Origin: TMED8 sp038125725
Lineage (GTDB): Bacteria; Pseudomonadota; Alphaproteobacteria; Rhodospirillales; Casp-alpha2
Reading direction: 5' to 3'
DNA length: 64,000 nt
NCBI GenBank assembly: GCA_038125725.1
Contig: JAYPEK010000008.1
Coordinates: forward strand, 1 to 64,000
Shown: positions 41,376 through 49,007 of the stretch, piece by piece
Numbering within the stretch: position 1 is the stretch's first letter
How the letters are laid out: each line of letters opens with the position of its first letter
The notes under the pieces: model-generated
Told to the model about the DNA's origin: nothing
Database searches by the model: none
What the model saw: the letters and a program-made list of their open reading frames with translations, nothing else
Position numbers and translations under genes: made by a program

Positions 41376-43169
41376 CTACCCGGCCGCCGGCGCCCATTGC
41401 CCCAGCGTGAAGGCCTTCTCTTTCACCAGGTCCAATGATAGCGGGTTTTCCGCCTTAATTTCAGGGGTTTCGTCCCAGCCGATGGCGGCGAGGCCGTCGC
41501 GTGTCGGATCGCCTTTCGGCAGGCTCTGGACGTATGCCGGATCGCGCCAGGTCCAGCGGCCGTTTTCCATGACGCCGTAGACTTGACCTGTCGCGTAGTC
41601 GGCGAAACGCAGCGTCGGGATCAACTTGGCACAGCGTTCCAGGAAGGCGGTGTGGCGGGCCGGGTCTGGGTCGGTGCCGCCGAGCACGTCTTCGGGGGTC
41701 GTCGCCTTCAGGTTCACTTTGCGGTAGCGGTCGACCTCCAGAAGCATGCCGACGTCGAGGATGGTCATCACCCCGTCGGCGCCAAAGGCGACGGTGCGCG
41801 GACGTTCTCTCTCGGTGACGTTGTTGTCGAGGAACTCGAAATGAATCTGCTTGTTCTCGGACAAGGCCCAGGAAAAAAACAGGTCCGGCATGCCGGTATA
41901 GGCCTCGACGTTGTGGTGCAACAGGTCGTCGACGGCCTTGTAGCGCCCGGTCTTGATGCCGCGCTGCCAGGCCCGTTCGATGGTCGCCTCCGGTGCTGTG
42001 ATCATGAAGAACATGAACACCCGGTCGCCGAAGCGGGTCAGAAGCCGCGTATCGGCGGCGCGTTCGTGCTCAAGGAGAAAGCTGTCGAAGCGGAAGCGGT
42101 CGATCAAAAGATGCGAGATGCTTTTCCGCGCCGCCTTTTCTGCCATGTAGCGGTCGAGTTTCTTGTCGATGATCTCCAGTTCCTGACCGGTGAGCATGGC
42201 GGCGTATTTGTAGTCTGGCCCGAGCGAGTCGTAATCGAGCAGGAACTTGCGCCAGTAGTCGGGGCTGATGACGGCGAAATCCGACCAGGGCACGGCGATC
42301 TTTTCCGCCAACCGCATCTGGTCCGGGCGGATGGTGCTCTTGCCGGCCGCCGATGCCCCCTTGACGTTCATGATGACCGGCTTTTCCTGCACCGGCAGGC
42401 GGCGAAATCCCTCGGTTTCGGCGGCGCGCGCCAGGTCCGGCTCGATGGCCGCGCCGATGCGCTCGGAGCCCAGTTCGTTGCCGACCATGCGCACCGCCAG
42501 GTCGCGGATCAGGCCCGTGTCGCCGACCAGCCGGCCGCGCTTGCCGATGATCGTGCCGACCACCTTGACCAGCGCCTCCAGCGAGGTGCGTTCCAGCGGC
42601 TTATCGCTCGCGGCGGCGCGCCGACGCCAATCGTCGACGACCTGCAGCGGGTCTTTCGGCGCGGGCGGAGGGGCAGCCGGCTTTCCACCGCCGAATAGGC
42701 GCCGCAGCAGCGACGGCGATGGCGCCGCCTCGGGCGCCGGGCGGCTCATCTCGCTGAGTGCCGCCTCGATGACCGACGCGGCCTCCGACGTAACCGTATC
42801 GAAGAGCGCCCGGACCTCGTCCATGCGAGGTGTCACGTAGCGCTCCAGCGTCGTCGCCACCATACCGCGCAGATTGATGCCCAGGTCTTCGTAGTTGGGA
42901 CCGTCGGGGACGGTGAAATCGGCGGTGATGCGGATCAGGAGTTCTTGCACGACCAGCCGTTCGGGCTTGAAGGCGGCCACGTCGGCGGTGTCGAGGCCGC
43001 AGAAGGCGGCGATTTCCTTCGCCTGGGAATAGTCGATGAACGCGGTTTCCGGGCGGTACAGCGTGACCTGGGGCATCAAGCGGGCGGGAATGGTGGAGTC
43101 GAGGCCGGGATGCCAGGCGTCGAAAGCCCCGGCGTTTTCGGCCGCGTTCGGTGGCTGCGCGTCGGTCAC
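41376..43169 (-). CDS. P-loop ATPase/kinase-like protein of unknown function
   Basis: 597-residue protein that I cannot name. A Walker A motif GASAAGKST sits at 271-279, well inside the protein and of the style found in zeta-toxin and polynucleotide-kinase-like P-loops. The following segment (MLTGQELEIIDKKLDRYMAE through LLIDRFRFDSFL) and MFFMITAPEATIERAWQRG look like the kinase core with a lid arginine. The N-terminal ~140 residues are a conserved-looking helical domain, then a Pro/Ala linker (145-172). No membrane segment or signal peptide is present. GTG 43169 has a GGGGAGGG ribosome-binding site. It ends 18 bp before the LysR gene start. Its upstream region contains a copy of the oxalate-locus palindrome core. 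Confidence 0.7.
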   Translation of the reverse strand: MTDAQPPNAAENAGAFDAWHPGLDSTIPARLMPQVTLYRPETAFIDYSQAKEIAAFCGLDTADVAAFKPERLVVQELLIRITADFTVPDGPNYEDLGINLRGMVATTLERYVTPRMDEVRALFDTVTSEAASVIEAALSEMSRPAPEAAPSPSLLRRLFGGGKPAAPPPAPKDPLQVVDDWRRRAAASDKPLERTSLEALVKVVGTIIGKRGRLVGDTGLIRDLAVRMVGNELGSERIGAAIEPDLARAAETEGFRRLPVQEKPVIMNVKGASAAGKSTIRPDQMRLAEKIAVPWSDFAVISPDYWRKFLLDYDSLGPDYKYAAMLTGQELEIIDKKLDRYMAEKAARKSISHLLIDRFRFDSFLLEHERAADTRLLTRFGDRVFMFFMITAPEATIERAWQRGIKTGRYKAVDDLLHHNVEAYTGMPDLFFSWALSENKQIHFEFLDNNVTERERPRTVAFGADGVMTILDVGMLLEVDRYRKVNLKATTPEDVLGGTDPDPARHTAFLERCAKLIPTLRFADYATGQVYGVMENGRWTWRDPAYVQSLPKGDPTRDGLAAIGWDETPEIKAENPLSLDLVKEKAFTLGQWAPAAG

Positions 43170-43193
43170 GGAGCGTCCCTCCCCCTGAGGTAG

Positions 43194-43206
43194 TATGTGG
43201 TATACC
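43194..43206 (-). promoter_or_regulatory. Second copy of the GntR-type operator core
   Basis: TATGTGGTATACC is identical over 13 bases to 24321-24333 in front of the oxalate operon. It lies 25 bp upstream of the GTG start of the P-loop gene on the minus strand. The last base of the 10-bp palindrome differs (TGGTATACCT), so the site is slightly imperfect. Confidence 0.4.
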
Positions 43207-43320
43207 TTATACTCAAGCCTTGCCCGGTCAACCGGAAGCAGGCCAGGTCCGGTTCGTCCCCTTTCGAACGGGCCGTCTTCGGCCTATGATAATGGCTCCG
43301 CCGGATGTCGGAGAACCCTT

Positions 43321-44055
43321 TTGGCCCTTGAAATCAGCGCCGTATCGAACGTTTCCTTCGCGGCCGCCGCCAGCCGCGCGGTGACGGCGCTCAACGCAAG
43401 CCCTTCGATCCCGGGAATCACGGCAGCGGCCGACGCCGTCTTCGCCCCCGATGGTGCCTCCTTCGGGCGGTTCGTCGAGGTGCGCGCCGTGCTGAACCGC
43501 GCCAACAGCCGCACCGCGCTGCAACTTGCCGTTACCGCCGGCAACGGCATCGTCGGCGCGCTCAAGGATTTGCGTTCCGGTTTCGAATTGGCGGCGTCTT
43601 CGTTGGTCAACCCCAGCGCCAATCTTCTGGACGGCAATGGCTCGCGCGTCTCGGTTCTCAATATCCAGGCGCAGACGGACATCCTGCTGAAAGCCATCGA
43701 CAGCCTGGTGGAAAACGCCGAAGTCTCGGGCGCCAACCTGATTTCTTCGCGCAGCGCCACGGTTCGTTTGCAAACGACGGCGTTCGGCGGCGCCATCGAC
43801 CTGCCGGCGCAGCCGCTGGACAGCGCCGGGCTCGGCCTGGATGGGGTCAACCTTTTGGCCAATGGCGGCGTTGATGCCGGATTGGCGGCCATCAACAAGG
43901 CGATCACCCTGGCCGAACAGCGCCTGGAACGGCTCGAGAGCCTGCAGCGCGCCACCGGCGACAGCACCACCAACCGCCAGTTTCTGGCCCGTGCGCTCAG
44001 CGGCTTCGGCTCCGCGACCCTGCAGCGCGGCGCCCTGGTCGATCTAATCGGCTGA
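43321..44055 (+). CDS. Flagellin-like small secreted protein (tentative)
   Basis: 244-residue Ala/Leu/Ser-rich protein without Cys or a signal peptide. The heptad-like ends and central pattern (TALQLAVTAGNGIVGALKDL, then NLLDGNGSRVSVLN, and AINKAITLAEQRLERLESLQ near the C-terminus) resemble flagellin-type helical bundles, whose D0/D1 ends are coiled. I am not certain of this. Start is TTG 43321, preceded by GGAGAA 5 nt away; no in-frame ATG exists upstream of the conserved-looking part. No other flagellar gene is near. It may be a flagellin-family orphan or an unrelated helical protein. Confidence 0.5.
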   Translation: MALEISAVSNVSFAAAASRAVTALNASPSIPGITAAADAVFAPDGASFGRFVEVRAVLNRANSRTALQLAVTAGNGIVGALKDLRSGFELAASSLVNPSANLLDGNGSRVSVLNIQAQTDILLKAIDSLVENAEVSGANLISSRSATVRLQTTAFGGAIDLPAQPLDSAGLGLDGVNLLANGGVDAGLAAINKAITLAEQRLERLESLQRATGDSTTNRQFLARALSGFGSATLQRGALVDLIG

Positions 44056-44118
44056 GGGGCCGTTGTCACACCAACGTCGCAAATCCGTGCTAACCCATCT
44101 GAAAACAATGGGGGAAAC

Positions 44119-45213
44119 ATGACCAGAACCGGACGGGCGGCGGTTTACGACGCGCCCAACGCGCCTTTTCAGGTGCGGGAGTATCCATTGCGCGACGTGT
44201 GTCCCGACGAAGCCCTGGTGCGGATCACCATGGCGACCATCTGCCGCTCCGATATCCATTCCTACCAGGGCCATCGGCCAAATCCCTGTCCCGGTATCTT
44301 GGGCCACGAAATCATCGGCACCATCGATCAACTGGGCGATAAGGTGCGGACCGACCTGCGTGGCGATGCGCTTTCGGTCGGCGATCGTGTTACCTGGACG
44401 GAGTTTTTCGCCCACGGCCCGTCCTACTACCGCGACGTCCACGACATGCCGCAGAAGGCACCGGGCGTGCGCAAGTACGGCCACGACCATGTCGACGAGG
44501 ATCCGCATTTTCTGGGCGGCTTTGCCGAGTACTGCTACATCCTGCCCGGCACCGGCATCCTGAAACTGCCCGAAAACCTCCCCGACGTGGAGGCGGCACC
44601 GCTGAATTGCGGCGTCGCCACCATGATCGCCGTCACCGAGGCCGCCGAGATCGGTCCCGGCGACAGTGTCGTGGTGCAGGGGCTGGGATTGCTCGGGCTT
44701 TACGGATGTGCCATCGCCAAGGCGCGCGGCGCGGCGCGGGTCATCGCGCTCGATACCGTTGAGGACCGGCTCGCCATGGGGCGGCGGTTCGGAGCCGATG
44801 AAACGATCGACATCGCAACGCTCTCCGAGGCCGACCTGATTGCCGCGGTGCGCTCGGCGGCACGGCCCGACGGCGCCGACGCGGCGATCGAGGTCTGCGG
44901 CCATCCCGCCGCGGTGCCGGCCGGCCTGCAGATGCTCAGGACCGGCGGACGCTACGTCATCGCCGGGCTGGTCAACCCAGACGCCCACATGACCCTCGAC
45001 GGCAACCAGATCCTGCGCCGTTGGCTGACCATCCGGGGCGTGCATAACTATCATCCGCGGCACCTGGTGCAGGCGCTCGACTTCGTCACCGCCAACCGTG
45101 GGCGGTTCCCGTTCTCTGATCTGGTGGATGCCAAGTTCTCGCTCGACGAGTTGGATACCGCCTTCGCCCGCGCCGCCGAACGTTCGGTGCTCAGGGCGGC
45201 CATTGTCCCGTAA
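44119..45213 (+). CDS. Zinc-binding alcohol dehydrogenase family protein
   Basis: 364-residue medium-chain dehydrogenase with closest resemblance to the phosphonate-associated alcohol dehydrogenases (TIGR03366-like). Catalytic zinc ligands are in place: Cys42 (ICRSDIHSYQG), His63-Glu64 (LGHEIIG) and Cys164 (PLNCGVATM). The NAD-binding Rossmann motif is VQGLGLLGLYGCAIAKARG. The lobe that usually holds four structural-zinc Cys (residues ~95-122, VTWTEFFAHGPSYYRDVHDM) has none of them. No phosphonate genes are adjacent. Substrate unknown. Confidence 0.85.
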   Translation: MTRTGRAAVYDAPNAPFQVREYPLRDVCPDEALVRITMATICRSDIHSYQGHRPNPCPGILGHEIIGTIDQLGDKVRTDLRGDALSVGDRVTWTEFFAHGPSYYRDVHDMPQKAPGVRKYGHDHVDEDPHFLGGFAEYCYILPGTGILKLPENLPDVEAAPLNCGVATMIAVTEAAEIGPGDSVVVQGLGLLGLYGCAIAKARGAARVIALDTVEDRLAMGRRFGADETIDIATLSEADLIAAVRSAARPDGADAAIEVCGHPAAVPAGLQMLRTGGRYVIAGLVNPDAHMTLDGNQILRRWLTIRGVHNYHPRHLVQALDFVTANRGRFPFSDLVDAKFSLDELDTAFARAAERSVLRAAIVP

Positions 45214-45249
45214 CCATCGTGCCGTAACTATCTGGCCGTAACCAAAGCA
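45208..45249 (+). repeat. Three 14-bp direct repeats upstream of the acyltransferase gene
   Basis: CCGTAAC recurs at 45208, 45222 and 45236, exactly 14 bp apart: CCGTAACCATCGTG, CCGTAACTATCTGG and CCGTAACCAAAGCA. The first copy overlaps the dehydrogenase stop codon. They end 41 bp before the acyltransferase start, so they may be regulator-binding half-sites. Confidence 0.5.
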
Positions 45250-45290
45250 TCACGCCAATGTAACGGTGCGGCCCTAAATCTGTCGGGGAT

Positions 45291-46193
45291 ATGCTTCATC
45301 CTCGATCCGACGCGCCACCCGCCACGAGTACCGCCGCCTCCCGACGCGCCCGGCGCGAGGTTACCTATTGCGATCCCGACGATCCGTTCGCGCGGCGACT
45401 CCTGATCGGCGCCATCGAACGCCTCACGGGCCAGCCCAGATTGCAGCGCATCTACGACGACTACATGCAGAGCCGCAACACAGAGGACAATTTCTGGCAG
45501 TCGGCGGTCGAATATCTGCGCCTCTCCATCCGTTACGATGTCGACACCCTGGCGGCGGTGCCCAAGTCGGGGCCGTTGATCATGATCGCCAACCACCCCT
45601 TCGGGGTGCTCGACGGGATCGCCGCGGGATATCTGACGACGCGTGTGCGTTCCGACATGAAGCTCTTGGCGCATGCGGCGCTCGGCCGGGCAACGGCGCT
45701 CCGGCCCTACCTGATCCCGATCGAATTCGACGGCGCCTCTTCGGCGTTGCGCTCCAACGTGACAGCGAAGCGCGCGGCGCTGGACCATTTGCGGGACGGC
45801 GGTTCGCTGGTGATCTTTCCGGCCGGGCGGGTATCGACGGCCCGCAACGTGTTGGGCACCGCCGTCGACGATCCGTGGAAACTGTTCGCCGGCAAGCTGA
45901 TCGAAATGTCCGGCGCGACCGTGGTGCCGGTCTTCTTCGCCGGCCAGAACGGCATGATGTTCCATCTGGTCAGCAAGTTCAGCGAGGCCATGCGAGAAGC
46001 GCTTTTGCTGCGCGAGGTGGCGAGGCGCATGGGCGACGAAATCATCGCCTGCATCGGCGCGCCGCTGTCGCCGGAGAGCCTACAGGGGTTTGACAGCCGT
46101 CAAGCGCTTCTGGATTATCTGCGTGACGAGGTTTACGCTATGGGACGTGTCATGCTGAGTGGCCCCGGGCGGGCCCGATCCTTGGGAGGTTAA
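45291..46193 (+). CDS. Lysophospholipid/1-acylglycerol-phosphate acyltransferase-like protein
   Basis: 300-residue PlsC-superfamily acyltransferase. The catalytic HxxxxD motif is in NHPFGVLDG, followed by a second block around FPAGRVSTA (the usual FPEGTRS-type motif) and VVPVFFAGQNG. It has no obvious long membrane helix and resembles the hemolysin-like/OlsA group that acylates lysolipids. The acyl donor and acceptor cannot be stated. Three direct repeats lie just upstream. The cupin gene begins 3 bp after its stop, so they are likely cotranscribed. Confidence 0.85.
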   Translation: MLHPRSDAPPATSTAASRRARREVTYCDPDDPFARRLLIGAIERLTGQPRLQRIYDDYMQSRNTEDNFWQSAVEYLRLSIRYDVDTLAAVPKSGPLIMIANHPFGVLDGIAAGYLTTRVRSDMKLLAHAALGRATALRPYLIPIEFDGASSALRSNVTAKRAALDHLRDGGSLVIFPAGRVSTARNVLGTAVDDPWKLFAGKLIEMSGATVVPVFFAGQNGMMFHLVSKFSEAMREALLLREVARRMGDEIIACIGAPLSPESLQGFDSRQALLDYLRDEVYAMGRVMLSGPGRARSLGG

Positions 46194-46196
46194 GAG

Positions 46197-46700
46197 ATGA
46201 GTTACAGCTTGGAACAATTCGCCGCCGATTGCCGGGAAGTCCTGAAGGACGACGACGGCCCCAGCGGCCGTGAGAAAGTCCGCCAATACGTGGAAAAGGC
46301 GCTCAAGGACGAGGAATTTGTCGCCCAGTACCTGGATGGCGACGGCCACCCGGAACGCGAGGTCATCTACGAAGACCCCGATCTTGGTTTCTGCATTTGT
46401 GCGCACGTCTACGAGGGCGCCAAGCAGGGCCAGCCGCACGATCATGGCCCGACATGGGCGATTTACGGCCAGGCCCGTGGCGAGACCGAAATGACCGACT
46501 GGAAGGTGATCCAGCAGCCGGACGGCGACAAGCCGGGCAAGGTCGAGTTCGTCAAGAGCTACAAGCTGACCCCCGGCGTCGCGCACGCCTACGAGCCCGG
46601 CGCCGTTCACGCGCCGCTCCGCGACGGCCCGACGCGGCTGATCCGCGTCGAGGGCAAGAACTGCGATCACTTGCAGCGGACGCCGCTGGAAGCCGCCTGA
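46197..46700 (+). CDS. Cupin-fold protein, cysteine-dioxygenase-like
   Basis: 167-residue protein with a single cupin domain. The metal-binding pattern is H81-x-H83 (QPHDHGPTWAIYG), Glu97 in RGETEMTDW and His138 near GAVHAPL, which suits a mononuclear Fe site. The ICAHVYEGAKQGQPHDHG region recalls cysteine dioxygenase-like and related thiol dioxygenases, but length and the missing family-specific residues leave the substrate open. It follows the acyltransferase gene by 3 bp and is followed by a strong terminator. Confidence 0.72.
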   Translation: MSYSLEQFAADCREVLKDDDGPSGREKVRQYVEKALKDEEFVAQYLDGDGHPEREVIYEDPDLGFCICAHVYEGAKQGQPHDHGPTWAIYGQARGETEMTDWKVIQQPDGDKPGKVEFVKSYKLTPGVAHAYEPGAVHAPLRDGPTRLIRVEGKNCDHLQRTPLEAA

Positions 46701-46723
46701 GCTTTCAAACCTTTGCGAGACGA

Positions 46724-46754
46724 GGCCCGGCAATCCGCCGGGCCTTTTCTTTTT
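46724..46754 (+). terminator. Rho-independent terminator
   Basis: GGCCCGGC (46724-46731), a 5-nt loop and GCCGGGCC (46737-46744) form a perfect 8-bp GC stem, followed by TTTTCTTTTT. It ends the acyltransferase-cupin transcript and abuts the convergent MBL gene stop at 46755. Confidence 0.92.
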
Positions 46755-47495
46755 CTAGAGCTCGACCACCATGTGGTCGTAGGCCGTTTCTTCCGGCACG
46801 GCGTCGGCCTGGGCCAGCATTTCCGGTCCCATGTGGGTGAGGATCACCCGCTTGGCGCCGAACTCGTCCCAATGCTCCTTGATGTCGGGGTAGTTGAGGT
46901 GGAAGCGCACCGGCTTGGAATAGAAATAGCTCTCCAGGATCAATAGATCGGCATCCTGGCCGAGCGCCGGCATATGCTTGTTCCAGGCACTGTCGCCGGT
47001 ATACGAAATCACCTTGTCGGCGATCTCGCACCGGACCGAGGTGGGATTGGTCTCGCCCGTGTGCAGCGCCGGATAGGGCGTCACCGTGGCGCCGCCGACG
47101 GCATGCGGTTTCATCACGTCCATTTCCAGATACGTCAAATCGAACTTCGGCTGCATCACGTGCATGCCCGGGAACAGGACCTCGTTGACCTCGGCCAGGC
47201 GCGCCTGGGTGTCGCGCGGACCGGCGATAATCAGGGGCTTCGAGCGCCGGGCGCCGAGCATGGCGTCAACCAGCATGAACGGCACGCCGCCGCAGTGATC
47301 GCCGTGGATATGGGTCAGCACGATGGCGTCGATTTCGTTGTGGCTGATGCCCAACTGGTTGAGCGAGATCAGCGACGAGGCGCCGAAATCGATGACGAAA
47401 TTGAACCCCGGCGAGCGGACCAGAAAACAGGTCTGGAAGCGGCCCCCCGACGCGAAGGCATCGCCGCAGCCGACGAAGGTGACGCTGACACTCAC
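46755..47495 (-). CDS. MBL-fold metallohydrolase
   Basis: 246-residue metallo-beta-lactamase-fold hydrolase. The metal motif THIHGDHCGG is complete, with further ligands in PALHTGETNP, SYTGDSAWN (Asp) and LTHMGPEM (His). The overall layout resembles RNase Z/arylsulfatase-like members, but the tRNA-processing exosite is not seen. It is the last gene of the SiaB-SiaC-cyclase operon, starting at GTG 47495, 16 bp after the cyclase stop. A cyclic-nucleotide or phosphodiester substrate would fit the context; this is inference. Confidence 0.85.
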   Translation of the reverse strand: MSVSVTFVGCGDAFASGGRFQTCFLVRSPGFNFVIDFGASSLISLNQLGISHNEIDAIVLTHIHGDHCGGVPFMLVDAMLGARRSKPLIIAGPRDTQARLAEVNEVLFPGMHVMQPKFDLTYLEMDVMKPHAVGGATVTPYPALHTGETNPTSVRCEIADKVISYTGDSAWNKHMPALGQDADLLILESYFYSKPVRFHLNYPDIKEHWDEFGAKRVILTHMGPEMLAQADAVPEETAYDHMVVEL

Positions 47496-47511
47496 GGGGC
47501 GGCTTTCGGCA

Positions 47512-48546
47512 TCATTCGGTTTCCTGCAACCGCTCGGCGATCCGTTGCAGTTCCTTGGCCGCGCGCTTGCGGCGTTTCGGGTCCATGCGCTCGAGATCGA
47601 AGAAATAGCGCATGCCCTCGGCCTCCTTGCGGATGAAGCGCTTGGTCCGGCCGGTGTCGTCGAAGATGTTCTTGATGGCGACGGGGTGCACGTCGCGGGC
47701 TATTCCCTTCACCCGGATCGGGTCCAGCGCCTCGGCCGAGACGTGATCGCGTACCAGCATGTAGGTTTCGTTCGAAATCGTTATGCCGTCCGGTTCGCAA
47801 ACGCCTTCCAGCCTGGCGGCCAGGTTCACCTCGCCGCCGATGATGGTGTAGTCCATGCGGTCGGCGCTGCCGAAATTGCCGACGTTGCAGTAGCCGGTGT
47901 TGATGCCGACCCGGATGTGAAACGGGCGTTCGTATCCCAGGTCCACCCATTTGGCGCGCAGGTCGACCATGCGGCGCTGCATGTCGATGGCCATCTTGAC
48001 GCAGGCGAGCGCGTCGTCCTGGATGCCGCGGCTGACCGGGTCGCCGAAAAACACCACCACGGCGTCGCCGATGTACTTGTCGATGGTGCCGCCGTGCTTG
48101 AGCGCGATTTCCGACATCTTGGTCAGATAGTCGTTGAGCACGAAGGTCAGGTCTTCCGGCTGCATGTTCTCGGTGGTCGAAGTGAAGTCCTTGATGTCGG
48201 AAAAGAACACCGTCAACTTCTTGCGCTCGGTGACCAGCGCGGCGTCGCGCTCGCCCGAGAAGATCATTTCATAGACCTGCGGCGACAGATACTTGGATAG
48301 CTTTCCCGATAGCGCTTCCAGGACGTGGGTCTTTTCGTCCAGGTTCTTGGCGGTTTCGTTCAATTGCGCTTCGTTGCGGTCGCTCAACCGCACCAACCGC
48401 TTCGACGTCCGCATCAATTTTTGGTAACCCTTGAGCAACAGCGCGAACTCGTCACGCAGTTCCTCCTTGGTCAGTTTCAGATCTTCGAACTTGGCCTGGG
48501 CCGCCTCGAGGATTTCGGCTTCCGACTGAAAGAGGTCATAGCTCAT
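47512..48546 (-). CDS. Class III adenylate cyclase with N-terminal coiled coil
   Basis: 344-residue cyclase. Residues ~10-85 are a coiled coil and the cyclase homology domain covers ~108-290. Metal-binding aspartates are Asp117 (FFSDIKDF) and Asp161 (YIGDAVVVFF). Purine-selecting Lys157 and Asp232 (MDYTIIGG) indicate ATP rather than GTP, and the transition-state residues Asn241 and Arg245 (NLAARLE) are present, so it should be active. There is no membrane segment. It is directly downstream of siaB- and siaC-like genes, in the position occupied by the diguanylate cyclase SiaD in Pseudomonas, whose N-terminal coiled coil binds SiaC. The same mode of control is therefore likely here. Confidence 0.92.
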   Translation of the reverse strand: MSYDLFQSEAEILEAAQAKFEDLKLTKEELRDEFALLLKGYQKLMRTSKRLVRLSDRNEAQLNETAKNLDEKTHVLEALSGKLSKYLSPQVYEMIFSGERDAALVTERKKLTVFFSDIKDFTSTTENMQPEDLTFVLNDYLTKMSEIALKHGGTIDKYIGDAVVVFFGDPVSRGIQDDALACVKMAIDMQRRMVDLRAKWVDLGYERPFHIRVGINTGYCNVGNFGSADRMDYTIIGGEVNLAARLEGVCEPDGITISNETYMLVRDHVSAEALDPIRVKGIARDVHPVAIKNIFDDTGRTKRFIRKEAEGMRYFFDLERMDPKRRKRAAKELQRIAERLQETE

Positions 48547-48579
48547 GTCGTTCGCCGCGGCGCCGGGCGCGCCGTCCTG

Positions 48580-48963
48580 TTATCCGCTTTTCTTCATGTT
48601 GAAGGTCGCGTGTTCGAGGTCCTCCGCGAATTCCTCGCCCAGTTCCTCCATGGTGTCGTCTTCCTCGTCATAGTACCAGTTGACGACCACGTCGACCGCG
48701 CCCTCGGCGGTTTCTTCCAGGGTGTCGAACAGCCCCATCAGCACCTTGGCGGTCGAGGAGTTGAAGTAGATGAGCTCGAAGTTGAATTCTACGGTGCCGC
48801 CTTCGAGGCCTTCCAGGTGACTCTCCAGGTTGTCGATGATCTCGCCATAGAACGCGGTGACGTCTTCGGGGTAGGATTCACCCCGGATGGTGAAGACGTT
48901 GGCGTCGAAATTGAAGTCGATTTCCGGCGAACGGTCCGTCGCTTCGATCTTGATGTGTTCCAT
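48580..48963 (-). CDS. siaC: SiaC family regulatory phosphoprotein (DUF1987)
   Basis: 127-residue acidic protein of the SiaC type. In Pseudomonas aeruginosa SiaC is phosphorylated by SiaB and, when unphosphorylated, activates the cyclase SiaD. The family core is EIDFNFDANVFTIRGESYPE, followed by EFNFELIYFNSSTAKVLMGL. The residues at 69-71 (Ser-Ser-Thr, after Asn68) correspond to the region holding the phosphorylated Thr68 of the Pseudomonas protein. The C-terminus is Glu/Asp-rich. It lies 33 bp upstream of the cyclase gene and 44 bp after the SiaB-like gene. Confidence 0.9.
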   Translation of the reverse strand: MEHIKIEATDRSPEIDFNFDANVFTIRGESYPEDVTAFYGEIIDNLESHLEGLEGGTVEFNFELIYFNSSTAKVLMGLFDTLEETAEGAVDVVVNWYYDEEDDTMEELGEEFAEDLEHATFNMKKSG

Positions 48964-49007
48964 TTCGCTTCAGCCTGTCCCTGTCTTCGGTCCCTGCCGG
49001 CTTTCGC

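Noticed and set aside
45208..45249. Pho box
   Set aside because: The repeat spacing is 14 bp rather than 11 bp and the half-site differs from known Pho boxes, so only an unnamed repeat is reported.
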